Shown: positions 42,113 through 49,020 of the stretch, in pieces
How the letters are laid out: every line of letters starts with the position of its first letter
Numbering within the stretch: position 1 is the first letter of the stretch
Assembly: GCA_039679385.1 (NCBI GenBank)
Contig: JBDKVB010000141.1
Coordinates: 1-64,000 of the forward strand
Reading direction: 5' to 3'
DNA length: 64,000 bases
DNA from: Armatimonadia bacterium
Lineage (GTDB): Bacteria; Armatimonadota; Zipacnadia; Zipacnadales; JABUFB01
The notes under the pieces: generated by a model
What the model saw: only the letters and a program-made list of their open reading frames with translations
Databases searched by the model: none
What the model was told of the DNA's origin: nothing
Made by a program: the position numbers and the translations under genes

Positions 42113-43021
42113 ATGACAGAGCCGACCTCTCGCGAACTCGTACACCGGGCCTGGAAGCTGGGCCTGGCGCTACCAAGCTTCAACGTACCGCACTTGCCCA
42201 TGATGGAGCCGATCATCAAGGCGCTGCGTGATACTGGGACCATGGGACAGGTGGCAGTGGCAAGGGTGGAGTGGAAGCGCTTCGCCGCCGGTGGACCGAC
42301 GCCGATCTTCGAGGAGTACCAGCGCTTCAAGGATGAGCGCTTCGTGCGTCTGCACCTGGACCATATCCCGGTGGTTGATGAGGACCAGCAGCGTGTGGAC
42401 TACGTCCCGCTCTTCACCGAGGCCTTGGGACTGGGGTATGACTCGGTGATGGTGGACGGTTCGCGGCTGCCGCTCGAGGAGAACATCGCGGCGACGCATC
42501 AGGTAGTGGAGATGGCCCAGGAGACGGGTGCTGCAGTGGAGGCTGAACTGGGCGCTGTGCTGGGACATGAGGCCGGCCCGCTGCCGCCCTACGAGGAGCT
42601 GTACGAGTCCGGTCGCGGGTTCACCGATCCAGGCGAGGCCCGACGCTTCGTGCAGGAGACAGGCGTCGACTGGCTGTCTGTCGCCGTGGGGAACATCCAC
42701 GGGGCGGTTAGTGAGGCTGCGAGGAGCGAGAAGAAGGTTGAGGCGCGGCTGAACCTAGAGCACCTGGCGAAACTGCGCGAGGCAGCGGGGGTTCCGCTGG
42801 TTTTGCATGGCGGCAGTGGGATCAAGCAGGAGTTCGTGCGCGCCGGATTCCGCGAGGGGATTGCGAAGATCAACGTCGGCACGAATGTGCGTCAGGCCTA
42901 CGAGGCGGCGCTGGTGAAGTCCGTGGAGGCCGGTCGGCAGGCCGTCTATGACGAAGTCGTGCGCCTGCTGGTGGAGGAGTACCAGTTGGCCGGATCGGCG
43001 GAGCGGCTGCGAGAGGGATAG
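42113..43021 (+). CDS. Class II (zinc-dependent) fructose/tagatose-bisphosphate-type aldolase
   Basis: The protein has 302 residues of the class II aldolase family. LHLDHIP carries the catalytic Asp83 and zinc ligand His84; SVMVDGSRLPLEENI is the next conserved block, VEAELGAV follows, His196 in AVGNIHG and His232 in VLHGGSGI are the other zinc ligands, and KINVGTNVR binds phosphate. Such cytoplasmic enzymes split ketose bisphosphates into two triose phosphates. Whether fructose, tagatose or another ketose is used cannot be told from sequence, although the surrounding sugar isomerases suggest a catabolic role. TAGGAG precedes the ATG. It is divergent from the giant gene at 37640-41914. Confidence 0.85.
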   Translation: MTEPTSRELVHRAWKLGLALPSFNVPHLPMMEPIIKALRDTGTMGQVAVARVEWKRFAAGGPTPIFEEYQRFKDERFVRLHLDHIPVVDEDQQRVDYVPLFTEALGLGYDSVMVDGSRLPLEENIAATHQVVEMAQETGAAVEAELGAVLGHEAGPLPPYEELYESGRGFTDPGEARRFVQETGVDWLSVAVGNIHGAVSEAARSEKKVEARLNLEHLAKLREAAGVPLVLHGGSGIKQEFVRAGFREGIAKINVGTNVRQAYEAALVKSVEAGRQAVYDEVVRLLVEEYQLAGSAERLREG

Positions 43022-43045
43022 CGGAGTCCGCAAGCTGGAATGGAG

Positions 43046-43079
43046 ACGGCCCCGAGACCGAGATTGGTCCCGGGGCCGT
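43046..43079. terminator. Terminator hairpin between convergent genes
   Basis: ACGGCCCCGAGACC (43046-43059), a 6-base loop and GGTCCCGGGGCCGT (43066-43079) form a 14-base stem with one A-C mismatch, followed on the plus strand by TTGTGTGT. On the minus strand the mismatch becomes a G-U pair. It lies between the convergent aldolase and oxidoreductase genes and probably ends both. Confidence 0.65.
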
Positions 43080-43103
43080 TGTGTGTCCGGTGGAAGGGAG
43101 ACG

Positions 43104-44204
43104 CTACCAGTTGAAGACGGGTACGTCGCGCCAGTTCCCGTCGGTCATCGCGGATTCATGGGCGATGATTCCGGGGACCGTGAAGTCCATGGACCGCATG
43201 ACGTCGATCGGGGGGTGTGTGCCCTTCTCGATGGCTTCGAGGAAGTCTCGGATCATGTAGTACTCCGAGGTGCCGTGGCCGCCCTGCTTGGCCTCCTCAG
43301 GGGCTTCAGGGTCGACGATCTCGCAGGTGATGACCTCCGCCTTGCGCTGCCCCTTTTCGTCGTCGGGGGTCTCGCCCTCAATCCAGAGGTAGCCTTCGGT
43401 GTTGCTGCCCGAGCGACCGTTTTCCACGTAACCCTTCGTGCCATAGAGGGAGTAGTAGACGGTGTGCGGGTAGCGCGGAGCCACCTGGCTGCGGGCGATC
43501 TTGAGGAGCGCGCCCTTCTGCGTGCGGAAGAGCCCGACTTCCATGTCGAGGAAGCCGAGGTGGTCGCTCTGCTCGGGGCGCTTGTGGAAGCCTGCCTGGC
43601 TGCCGGAGGCTGCCACAATGCGGTCGTCCATCAGCGTGAGTAGTGGCCCGAGACAGTGAGCGCAGTACCAGATCGGCGGACGTTCGTGGCGCCAGAAGTA
43701 CTCGCCGGTCTTTGCGTCGATCAGCAGGTTCTCGATCTCGTGGATGTACTCGGCCTCGGCGTAGTAGATGGGTCCGAGCTTGCCCTGCTGGACGATCTTC
43801 TGCCACTGGCGGACATAGTGGAAGTAGCTGTAGTTCTCGGCCATCATGTAGGAGCGCCCGGTCTGCTTGACGGCCTGGACGATCGCTTCGCAGTCCTCGA
43901 CGGTGTAGGCGGCGGTCTGCTCGCACATCACATGCTTGCCGGACTGCAGCGCCTTGATCGTCTGCTCGGCATGGAAGCGAATGGGTGTGGCGATCATGAC
44001 GATGTCCATCGGCGCAGAGAGGAACTGGTCGTAGTCGGTGTAGAGCGCCGAATCGGGCAGAGAGAAGGCCTTGCCCAGGTCGGACAGCGTGTCGGTGCTC
44101 AAGTCACAGAGGGCGGTGACGTTGAGCTGCGGATGGGCCGCAAAGAGGGAGACGAACCCGCGTCCGCGTCTCAGACCGGCGATGCCGATGTTCAGCTTTT
44201 GCAT
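43104..44204 (-). CDS. Gfo/Idh/MocA-family oxidoreductase-like protein lacking the usual lysine
   Basis: The protein has 366 residues from the ATG at 44204; an in-frame start at 44249 would add 15 residues before the Rossmann segment KLNIGIAGLRRG. Conserved marks are TALCDLSTDTLSDLG, MDIVMIATPIRFHAEQTIKAL and GKHVMCEQTAAYTVEDCEAIV. In the last, the Glu-Lys-Pro motif of the family is Glu-Gln-Thr, so the catalytic-site lysine is missing. RSYMMAENYSYFHYV and the C-terminal block are as in a subgroup where 'SEVPA' takes that position. Members of such subgroups may not be simple sugar dehydrogenases. It is likely cytoplasmic and acts near the aldolase and sugar isomerases in a sugar pathway, by inference. 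Confidence 0.75.
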   Translation of the reverse strand: MQKLNIGIAGLRRGRGFVSLFAAHPQLNVTALCDLSTDTLSDLGKAFSLPDSALYTDYDQFLSAPMDIVMIATPIRFHAEQTIKALQSGKHVMCEQTAAYTVEDCEAIVQAVKQTGRSYMMAENYSYFHYVRQWQKIVQQGKLGPIYYAEAEYIHEIENLLIDAKTGEYFWRHERPPIWYCAHCLGPLLTLMDDRIVAASGSQAGFHKRPEQSDHLGFLDMEVGLFRTQKGALLKIARSQVAPRYPHTVYYSLYGTKGYVENGRSGSNTEGYLWIEGETPDDEKGQRKAEVITCEIVDPEAPEEAKQGGHGTSEYYMIRDFLEAIEKGTHPPIDVMRSMDFTVPGIIAHESAMTDGNWRDVPVFNW

Positions 44205-44346
44205 ACTTGCTCTGTTTCCCTTCGTGTCGGTGTGCGAAGGCCTTGCCACCAGTTTCAGTTCAGGCGGCGATGCTGACTTCTCCCTCGGGGCGTGCGAACC
44301 TCCCTGGGCACTGTGGCATCTGCGTGCACGCGGGGATCACACTGAG

Positions 44347-44370
44347 AGTACCGCCCTCGGGGGCGGTACT
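44347..44370. terminator. Perfect 10-bp hairpin with TCGG loop
   Basis: AGTACCGCCC, loop TCGG, GGGCGGTACT is a perfect inverted repeat about 145 bases upstream of the minus-strand oxidoreductase start. It is not followed by a T-run. It could be a leader hairpin of that gene or a processing or stop signal. Confidence 0.4.
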
Positions 44371-44549
44371 CTGCGCACGCACTTTGCGGTGGCCCAAGGG
44401 AGAGTGTGCCGGCCTTTGCTACTACAGAAGGGCGCGATATTCCGTTGTCCCTAGGGGACGTGGGGGATTGGTATTGATGTTTGTGCGACGCTCGACCACA
44501 TGATGGGCGTAACTGTATACAGCTACGAGTCATTTTAGGTACTTATGAG

Positions 44550-44577
44550 TTGACTGTTGCCGAGACGTCTGTATACT
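44550..44577 (+). promoter_or_regulatory. Sigma-70-type promoter
   Basis: TTGACT (44550-44555), a 16-base spacer and TATACT (44572-44577) match the -35 and -10 consensus in five of six positions each. Transcription would begin near 44584. A GTATAC hexamer occurs both at the -10 region and about 60 bases upstream (44511-44516), the latter inside CTGTATACAG, and could be a regulator site. Confidence 0.6.
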
Positions 44578-44583
44578 GACCAT

Positions 44584-44808
44584 ACGTGAACTCAACGGAA
44601 GTGGAGCAGTCGGTGATGGCAACGGCACCTTGGTTGCGGGCAAGGTAGTAGTTGAGGGGCAGCGGAGGCCTGGGTTGAGTTGCGGAGCGGACCCGCCCGT
44701 GTGTGCAGTGCGACACTTCGCCGCGGTTCTAGATCGTCCTAACCCACTCGCGCGAGCAGACGCGGACGGCTCCGGACCTCGGAGACACGTCCGCGTTGTT
44801 GTTTTGTG
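44584..44808 (+). ncRNA. Candidate non-coding RNA or attenuated leader, about 225 nt
   Basis: The interval runs from the predicted start of the promoter at 44550-44577 to the end of the T-rich tail of the hairpin at 44760-44796. It has internal pairing: AACTCAAC (44589-44596) can pair with GTTGAGTT near 44674, or its core with GTTGAG near 44651, so two exclusive folds are possible; ACCTTG and CAAGGT form another small stem. A 10-codon reading frame begins with the ATG at 44616. I do not recognise a known RNA family (no 6S, SRP, RNase P or tmRNA signature). It may be a leader of the flp operon 400 bases further on that ends early. Confidence 0.4.
44760..44808 (+). terminator. Intrinsic terminator
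   Basis: ACGCGGACG (44760-44768) pairs with CGTCCGCGT (44788-44796), and inside it CTCCG pairs with CGGAG. The stem is followed by TGTTGTTTTGTGG, a T-rich tail in the plus orientation. This is the best intrinsic terminator in the window. Confidence 0.65.
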
Positions 44809-44896
44809 GGGAAGGCCTGAGGGGCACCTCCCAGAAACGGACGCGGAGTTGCCAGATGGTGAGGGGCTGGAGTAGGTCGCCCTTGAGAAGCACTGG

Positions 44897-44977
44897 GGAG
44901 AACAGAAGGGGCGTCGAGAAGCGGCAACTTCCCGACGCCCGGGGGCAAACAGACAACTTGGCTACGGCCTGTTCGCA
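44897..44977 (-). ncRNA. Candidate small RNA, about 80 nt
   Basis: It extends from the predicted start of the minus-strand promoter at 44984-45013 to the tail of the hairpin at 44909-44940. About 37 unpaired-looking bases precede the hairpin, an arrangement common in small trans-acting RNAs. No gene follows on this strand for 700 bases, which argues against a simple attenuator. I do not recognise a family. An alternative reading is a 7-codon frame starting at 44985 behind AGGAGG. Confidence 0.4.
44909..44940 (-). terminator. Intrinsic terminator on the minus strand
   Basis: Read on the minus strand, GGGCGTCG, G, GAAG, a 6-base loop, CTTC, T, CGACGCCC form a 13-pair stem including one G-U pair, followed by CTTCTGTTCT. 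On the plus strand the G-U pair would be an A-C mismatch and no T-run follows, so the signal is oriented to the minus strand. Confidence 0.55.
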
Positions 44978-44983
44978 TCCCCC

Positions 44984-45013
44984 ATATTAACCTCCTGTTC
45001 AAACCCCTGTCAA
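44984..45013 (-). promoter_or_regulatory. Sigma-70-type promoter on the minus strand
   Basis: TTGACA (45013-45008) is a perfect -35 box, followed after 18 bases by TAATAT (44989-44984), a four-of-six -10 box that keeps the key second A and last T. The spacer contains AGGAGG followed by ATG, so the same bases could instead be a ribosome-binding site for a 7-codon frame. Confidence 0.45.
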
Positions 45014-45209
45014 CTTGTCGTCGGGGTCTTCGAGACCCCCTGACCTGACCGGTGGCATTCGTGACTGAGGTGCCGCATGCACCAGGCACACAGCCGGTAG
45101 CCGTACCTTCTCGAGGACGCAAGGGCAGGGCGGATGGCACGCGGCCACGCCCGTCCACTCGTCGTAGGGGGCATTGTGACCCCCAAAAACGGTTCAGGAG
45201 GCAGGGGAA

Positions 45210-45386
45210 ATGCTGAGAGCACTTACCGGGTTGTGGAAGGACGAAGACGGGCCGACTACTGTGGAGTACGCGCTACTGCTGGTCCTGGTATCGATTGTGG
45301 CAATCGCTGCGTGGAGCCGGCTGGGCAGCAACGTGACGGTTGCCGCCAACAGGGCGGCAGACAACATCGCGGTCCCTAGCACCTAG
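45210..45386 (+). CDS. flp: Flp/Fap-type pilin subunit (type IVb)
   Basis: The protein has 58 residues. The prepilin signature is complete: a short basic leader (MLRALTGLWKDEDG), cleavage after Gly14, then PTTVEYALLLVLVSIVAIAA with Glu at +5 and Tyr at +6 of the mature protein, the hallmark of Flp pilins. The mature subunit would have 44 residues, a hydrophobic helix with a short polar tail. AGGAGG lies 8 bases before the ATG. It is the first gene of the Tad operon and is followed by its prepilin peptidase gene. Flp pilins are assembled into thin adhesive pili used for surface attachment and sometimes DNA uptake. Confidence 0.9.
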   Translation: MLRALTGLWKDEDGPTTVEYALLLVLVSIVAIAAWSRLGSNVTVAANRAADNIAVPST

Positions 45387-45489
45387 TCGGTCACCAGCCG
45401 CTTCCGGCGGCTGCGGGCGCTGCGGATCCTCACCCCGGCGATGGTCCGCAGCGCCCCCTCCGCCGGCATCACTCACCGGGAGTGATCGC

Positions 45490-46053
45490 ATGGAGCCCAT
45501 GCACGACGACCCAGTTCTGACGGTCGTAACTTCCGCAATCATATATATGATGGCGATCATCGCCACCGTTACCGACGTCCGAGACGGCAAGGTCTACAAC
45601 TGGCTGACGGCTCCTGGCGCGGTTCTGGGGCTGGTGCTGAACACATACTTCCTGGGGCTCGACGGCACTCGGTCGAGCCTGATCGGCCTCGGCATCGGAG
45701 TGGCGGTGTGGTTTGTGATGCCGATCCTGGGCAAGCCGCTGGGCGGCGGCGATGTGAAGCTCCTGGCCGCCATTGGCGCCTTGCGTGGACCGCAGTTCCT
45801 CCTCTATACGATGATTCTCGCCTTCCTGTGGGCAGGGCTGATGGGCATCGTGCTGGCCTGCCGACAGAGGCGGCTTCTTGCCTGTGCTCGCAGGGCGGGG
45901 TCGTGGTTGCTGCTGCCACCGGCCCTGCGCACGGACCCGGACACCGGTGGTCTTGAGACAGCGGCCACAGGGGTGCGCGTGCCTTTTGCTGCGGCTACGG
46001 GTCTGGGAGCCCTTACGGCCGCTCTAGTCCTTCGGGGGTCGCCGCTCTTCTGA
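45490..46053 (+). CDS. cpaA: Prepilin peptidase, A24 family (TadV/CpaA)
   Basis: The protein has 187 residues with several membrane helices (VVTSAIIYMMAIIATV, SSLIGLGIGVAVWFVMPIL, LLYTMILAFLWAGLMGIVL). The two catalytic aspartates of the A24 family are Asp29 in TVTDVRDGKVYNWLT and Asp88 in LGGGDVKLLAAIGA (the GxGD motif). It lacks the N-terminal cytoplasmic methylase domain of PilD, as is normal for the Tad-type enzyme. It cuts the leader of Flp and of the TadE and TadF-type pseudopilins at the inner membrane. I use the ATG at 45490, with GGGAG upstream. Confidence 0.9.
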   Translation: MEPMHDDPVLTVVTSAIIYMMAIIATVTDVRDGKVYNWLTAPGAVLGLVLNTYFLGLDGTRSSLIGLGIGVAVWFVMPILGKPLGGGDVKLLAAIGALRGPQFLLYTMILAFLWAGLMGIVLACRQRRLLACARRAGSWLLLPPALRTDPDTGGLETAATGVRVPFAAATGLGALTAALVLRGSPLF

Positions 46054-46069
46054 AAGGAGGGGCGTTACC

Positions 46070-46558
46070 ATGACGGTTCCGGCACGCTATGGAAGGCTGC
46101 ACGGAGGCGCGGTCACGGTGGAGATGGCCATCGTCGCTCCGCTGCTGGTCTTGCTGGTCTTCTCGATCCTGGAGGTTGGTCTGATCATTAAGGACGCGCT
46201 GACGATCAACCAGGCTGCTCGAGAGGGTGTCAGGGCCGCCGCTGTGGGGGCTTCGATCGAGACCATCGAGACTCGTGTTCGCGGCAGCGCTCCGTCGCTC
46301 AACCCTGCCGCGATCAGGTGCGACAAATCCTACCGTACGCTCAGCAAGTCGACGGGAGCATGGAGCGGCTGGACAGAGCTCACAAACATCGGCAGCGGCG
46401 CCGACCTGCGGAATATCGCTCCGGTGGATGCGCAAGTGATGATCACCGTTACGTATCCGCACCAGCTCGTGGCGGGGCAGCTCTTTTCCGGACTGTCAGA
46501 CAAGGGCACACCCGGCACGATGACACTGGGTGCCAGCCTCATCATGCGCCGGGAGTAG
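46070..46558 (+). CDS. tadE: TadE-like pseudopilin
   Basis: The protein has 162 residues. The N-terminal region GGAVTVEMAIVAPLLVLLVF is the TadE-type leader and helix (G, then Glu at +5, followed by a hydrophobic helix), and EVGLIIKDALTINQAAREGVRAAAVG is the typical continuation. The remaining residues form a small extracellular domain. TadE is a minor pseudopilin needed for pilus assembly and is processed by the peptidase encoded just upstream. AAGGAGGGG precedes the ATG by the right distance. Confidence 0.85.
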   Translation: MTVPARYGRLHGGAVTVEMAIVAPLLVLLVFSILEVGLIIKDALTINQAAREGVRAAAVGASIETIETRVRGSAPSLNPAAIRCDKSYRTLSKSTGAWSGWTELTNIGSGADLRNIAPVDAQVMITVTYPHQLVAGQLFSGLSDKGTPGTMTLGASLIMRRE

Positions 46559-46576
46559 GCAAAGAGGGGTAGGGCC

Positions 46577-47656
46577 ATGAGAGCGCGATACCGGACGACA
46601 CGTGTATGCAGGGGTGCTGCGCTGGTGATGCTGCTTGGGGCACTCGGGGCCTTGCTGGGGATGGCGGCTCTGTCGATCGACGTCACGCGGATGTACGTCG
46701 CGGCGCAGAGGGCGCAGAGCGTCGCGGACGCCTCGGCCTTCGGGGCAGGTGGCAAGCTTCCCGACAGCACTGTGGCGACGACCACAGCGCTGAGCCTTGC
46801 CGCCACCAACATCGCACAGGCCCCGGCCTGGCCGACCGTCGTGGGATCGGAGGACGTGACCTACTACCCGCCCGGGAGCACCATCTTCCGACCCGACGGG
46901 AGCGTGCTGACCCAGCTTGGCGGCAGCACTCACGGCATCATGGTGAAGGCGCATGTGCAGGTCGACTTCGCCTTCGCCGGAGTGATCGGCCGTGCGACAG
47001 GCATCGCGACACGCTATGCGGTCGTCGTGCGAGGAGCCGCAAGCGGGATGCAATGTATCCCGATGTGGATCTCGTCAGGTTCGCCCGAGCTGGGGAGCGG
47101 CGGGCCAATCAACCTTCTCAAGGTGGATGACCCCAAGGGCGCTGTCCCGCCGGGCAGTTTCGGCTTCCTCGACTTCTCGGTGTCGGGCGAGGACTGGTTT
47201 CGGCAGCTACTGAGTGGCTACAACGTGTCCGAGGCGGTTGCGAGAGCCGCCTACGTCCAAGCCGGCGGCGTGGTGACCGCCCTAACCGGCGAGCGTACCG
47301 GGCAGTGGGAGCACTATCTCGAACAGGAGACGGGGCAGTACCAGGGGCAGGCCCGTCTGGAGCGCGCGATGAACGACCCGACGTGGTCTCAGGAGACGCC
47401 GGAGCCCGGCAACTACTCCAGGGATAACCCACGGCTCATCCAGGTGCCCGTCGTCGACTACGCCGGTGGCACGGGGTCGACGGCGAAGTTCACTGTCGTC
47501 GGCTTCGCAGAGATGTGGCTCCTCGACGTGTGCCAGGGCGGCAAGAAGATCCAGGTCCAGTTCCTGCAGTACAACTACTTCAGCGGTGGCGGCGGCGATC
47601 TTGACCCTCGCGTCGGGGGTAGTGGCGGGGTGTTCATCGTCAGGCCGATTGCGTGA
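46577..47656 (+). CDS. tadG: TadG-like pilus assembly protein
   Basis: The protein has 359 residues. The start GAALVMLLGALGALLGMAALSIDVTRMYVAAQRAQSVADAS-type segment (residues 13-53) is the TadG-type membrane helix followed by the 'D..Rmy....q.q..aDaaA' block. The rest (residues 60-359) is a secreted beta-rich region. No von Willebrand type A domain with a MIDAS motif is evident; TadG proteins often have one, so this is a shorter variant. It is likely anchored in the inner membrane with its bulk outside. It lies 18 bases after tadE. Confidence 0.75.
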   Translation: MRARYRTTRVCRGAALVMLLGALGALLGMAALSIDVTRMYVAAQRAQSVADASAFGAGGKLPDSTVATTTALSLAATNIAQAPAWPTVVGSEDVTYYPPGSTIFRPDGSVLTQLGGSTHGIMVKAHVQVDFAFAGVIGRATGIATRYAVVVRGAASGMQCIPMWISSGSPELGSGGPINLLKVDDPKGAVPPGSFGFLDFSVSGEDWFRQLLSGYNVSEAVARAAYVQAGGVVTALTGERTGQWEHYLEQETGQYQGQARLERAMNDPTWSQETPEPGNYSRDNPRLIQVPVVDYAGGTGSTAKFTVVGFAEMWLLDVCQGGKKIQVQFLQYNYFSGGGGDLDPRVGGSGGVFIVRPIA

Positions 47657-47673
47657 GGTCAGAGGGCTGGGAG

Positions 47674-49020
47674 ATGACGAGCTACGTGGGCCGATTCCAG
47701 GGGCGTAAGAGCACGTCCTTCCTGTCTGCCGAGGAGGAGCAGCAGCAGCGGCTGCTTGAGGTCAAGCGGCTGGTGCACGAGCGCATCCTCAAGCAGACCG
47801 AGTTCACGGTGCTGGACAACCTCAGCCCCGAGGAACTCACGGCCCATGTGCAGGGCCTGGTGGGTGGAATCGCCGCGGAGGCCGGCATACCGCTTTCGAC
47901 CGGAGCGCGCCAACGGGCTGAGGCAGAAGTGGTGGATGAGATCACCGGGTATGGCCCGATCCAGCGATTCCTCGATGACCCGACGGTCACCGAGGTGATG
48001 GTCAATGGACATGACATGGTTTTCGTCGAGCGAAAGGGACGTCTGGAGGAGACTACCGCACGGTTCCTTAGCGACGACCATCTCATGCGGATCATCCACA
48101 AGATCGTGACGCCGCTTGGGAGGCGTGTGGATGGGAGCTCGCCGATGGTCGATGCCAGACTCCCGGACGGCTCACGCGTCAACGTTCTCGTCCCACCACT
48201 AGCCGTGGACGGTCCGCATCTGACGATTCGGAAGTTCTCGCAGAGCCCGTTCACGCCGGAGGACCTGGTGTCCTTCGGCACGATGTCCCAGGAGATCAGT
48301 GACTTCCTCAAAGCCTGTATCGTCGGGAAGCTCAACATCATCATCTCCGGGGGAACGGGTAGCGGGAAGACGACGACGTTGAACGCACTCTCCTCGCACA
48401 TCCCCGGTGACGAGCGGATTATCACCATTGAGGATGCGGCGGAACTGAAGCTACAGCAGCGCCATGTGATCACGACCGAGAGCCGACCGGCGAACCTCGA
48501 AGGGCAGGGCGAGATCACGATCCGGCAACTGGTGCGGAACTCGCTTCGCATGCGTCCGGACCGCATCATCGTGGGTGAGGTGCGCGGTGCTGAGGCCCTG
48601 GACATGCTCCAGGCGATGAACACCGGTCATCAGGGGTCAATGGGGACCGTCCATGCCAACAGCACTCAGGACGTGCTCTCGCGTCTGGAGACGATGGTCC
48701 TGATGGCAGGGACGGAGCTGCCCTCGCGGGCGATCCGTGAGCAGATAGCCTCCGCGATCGACCTGATCGTGCACCAAGCGAGGTTCCGCGACGGCGTTCG
48801 TCGGATCGTACAGATCAGTGAGGTACAGAGAATGGAGGGCGACGTGATCGCCCTGACCGACCTCTTCGCCTTTGAGCAGGACCGTATCACGGAGGAGGGC
48901 TGCGTCGAGGGGCGACATGAGTCCACGGGTCTGCGGCCGCTCTTTGCCGAGCGCCTGGCGGCCCAGGGGATCCCCTTCCCGATTAGCTTCGTCCGAGAGA
49001 GTGGTGCGAGCAAATGGTGA
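47674..49020 (+). CDS. cpaF: CpaF/TadA secretion ATPase
   Basis: The protein has 448 residues. LEVKRLVHERILKQ and the all-alpha N-domain lead to DEITGYGPIQRFLDDPTVTEVMVNG, the CpaF-type entry. ISGGTGSGKTTTLNALSSHI is the Walker A box, ERIITIEDAAEL the Asp box, and RMRPDRIIVGEVRGAEALDMLQAMNTGH the Walker B region followed by the His box (GSMGTVHANS). It powers pilus assembly from the cytoplasm with the TadB and TadC membrane proteins. I prefer the ATG at 47674, with GAGGG seven bases upstream; an in-frame GTG at 47653 overlapping the tadG stop would add 7 residues. Confidence 0.92.
   Translation: MTSYVGRFQGRKSTSFLSAEEEQQQRLLEVKRLVHERILKQTEFTVLDNLSPEELTAHVQGLVGGIAAEAGIPLSTGARQRAEAEVVDEITGYGPIQRFLDDPTVTEVMVNGHDMVFVERKGRLEETTARFLSDDHLMRIIHKIVTPLGRRVDGSSPMVDARLPDGSRVNVLVPPLAVDGPHLTIRKFSQSPFTPEDLVSFGTMSQEISDFLKACIVGKLNIIISGGTGSGKTTTLNALSSHIPGDERIITIEDAAELKLQQRHVITTESRPANLEGQGEITIRQLVRNSLRMRPDRIIVGEVRGAEALDMLQAMNTGHQGSMGTVHANSTQDVLSRLETMVLMAGTELPSRAIREQIASAIDLIVHQARFRDGVRRIVQISEVQRMEGDVIALTDLFAFEQDRITEEGCVEGRHESTGLRPLFAERLAAQGIPFPISFVRESGASKW

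Larger units (their letters stand above)
44205..45209. other. 1-kb region without a convincing gene, containing two promoter/terminator units
   Basis: No open frame here has both a plausible start and amino-acid content like a real protein; the longest frames are Arg/Pro/Gly-rich shadows. The region has A+T-rich patches (44430-44600 and 44980-45010) that stand out from its surroundings. It contains two good promoters in opposite directions, two intrinsic-terminator-like hairpins at matching distances, a perfect hairpin at 44347-44370, another (GGGGTCT, TCG, AGACCCC) at 45023-45039, and the leader of the flp pilus operon. Confidence 0.7.

Noticed and set aside
44630-44875. Open frame on the plus strand in the 1-kb gap
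   Set aside because: It starts at a non-ATG codon without a ribosome-binding site, has Arg/Gly/Pro-rich shadow composition and runs through the intrinsic terminator at 44760-44808.
44962-44985. 7-codon frame behind AGGAGG on the minus strand as a leader peptide
   Set aside because: No run of one amino acid and it competes with the promoter reading; kept only as an alternative.
45115-45124. GGACGCAAGG, similar to the core of a c-di-GMP (GEMM) riboswitch, 85 bases before the flp gene
   Set aside because: The preceding GGCAAACC-type segment, the GNRA-capped stem and the second-stem receptor are not found around it.
44739-45158. 139-codon frame on the minus strand in the same gap
   Set aside because: Composition is typical of GC-rich noncoding frames, and it spans the promoter and terminator signals of the minus strand.
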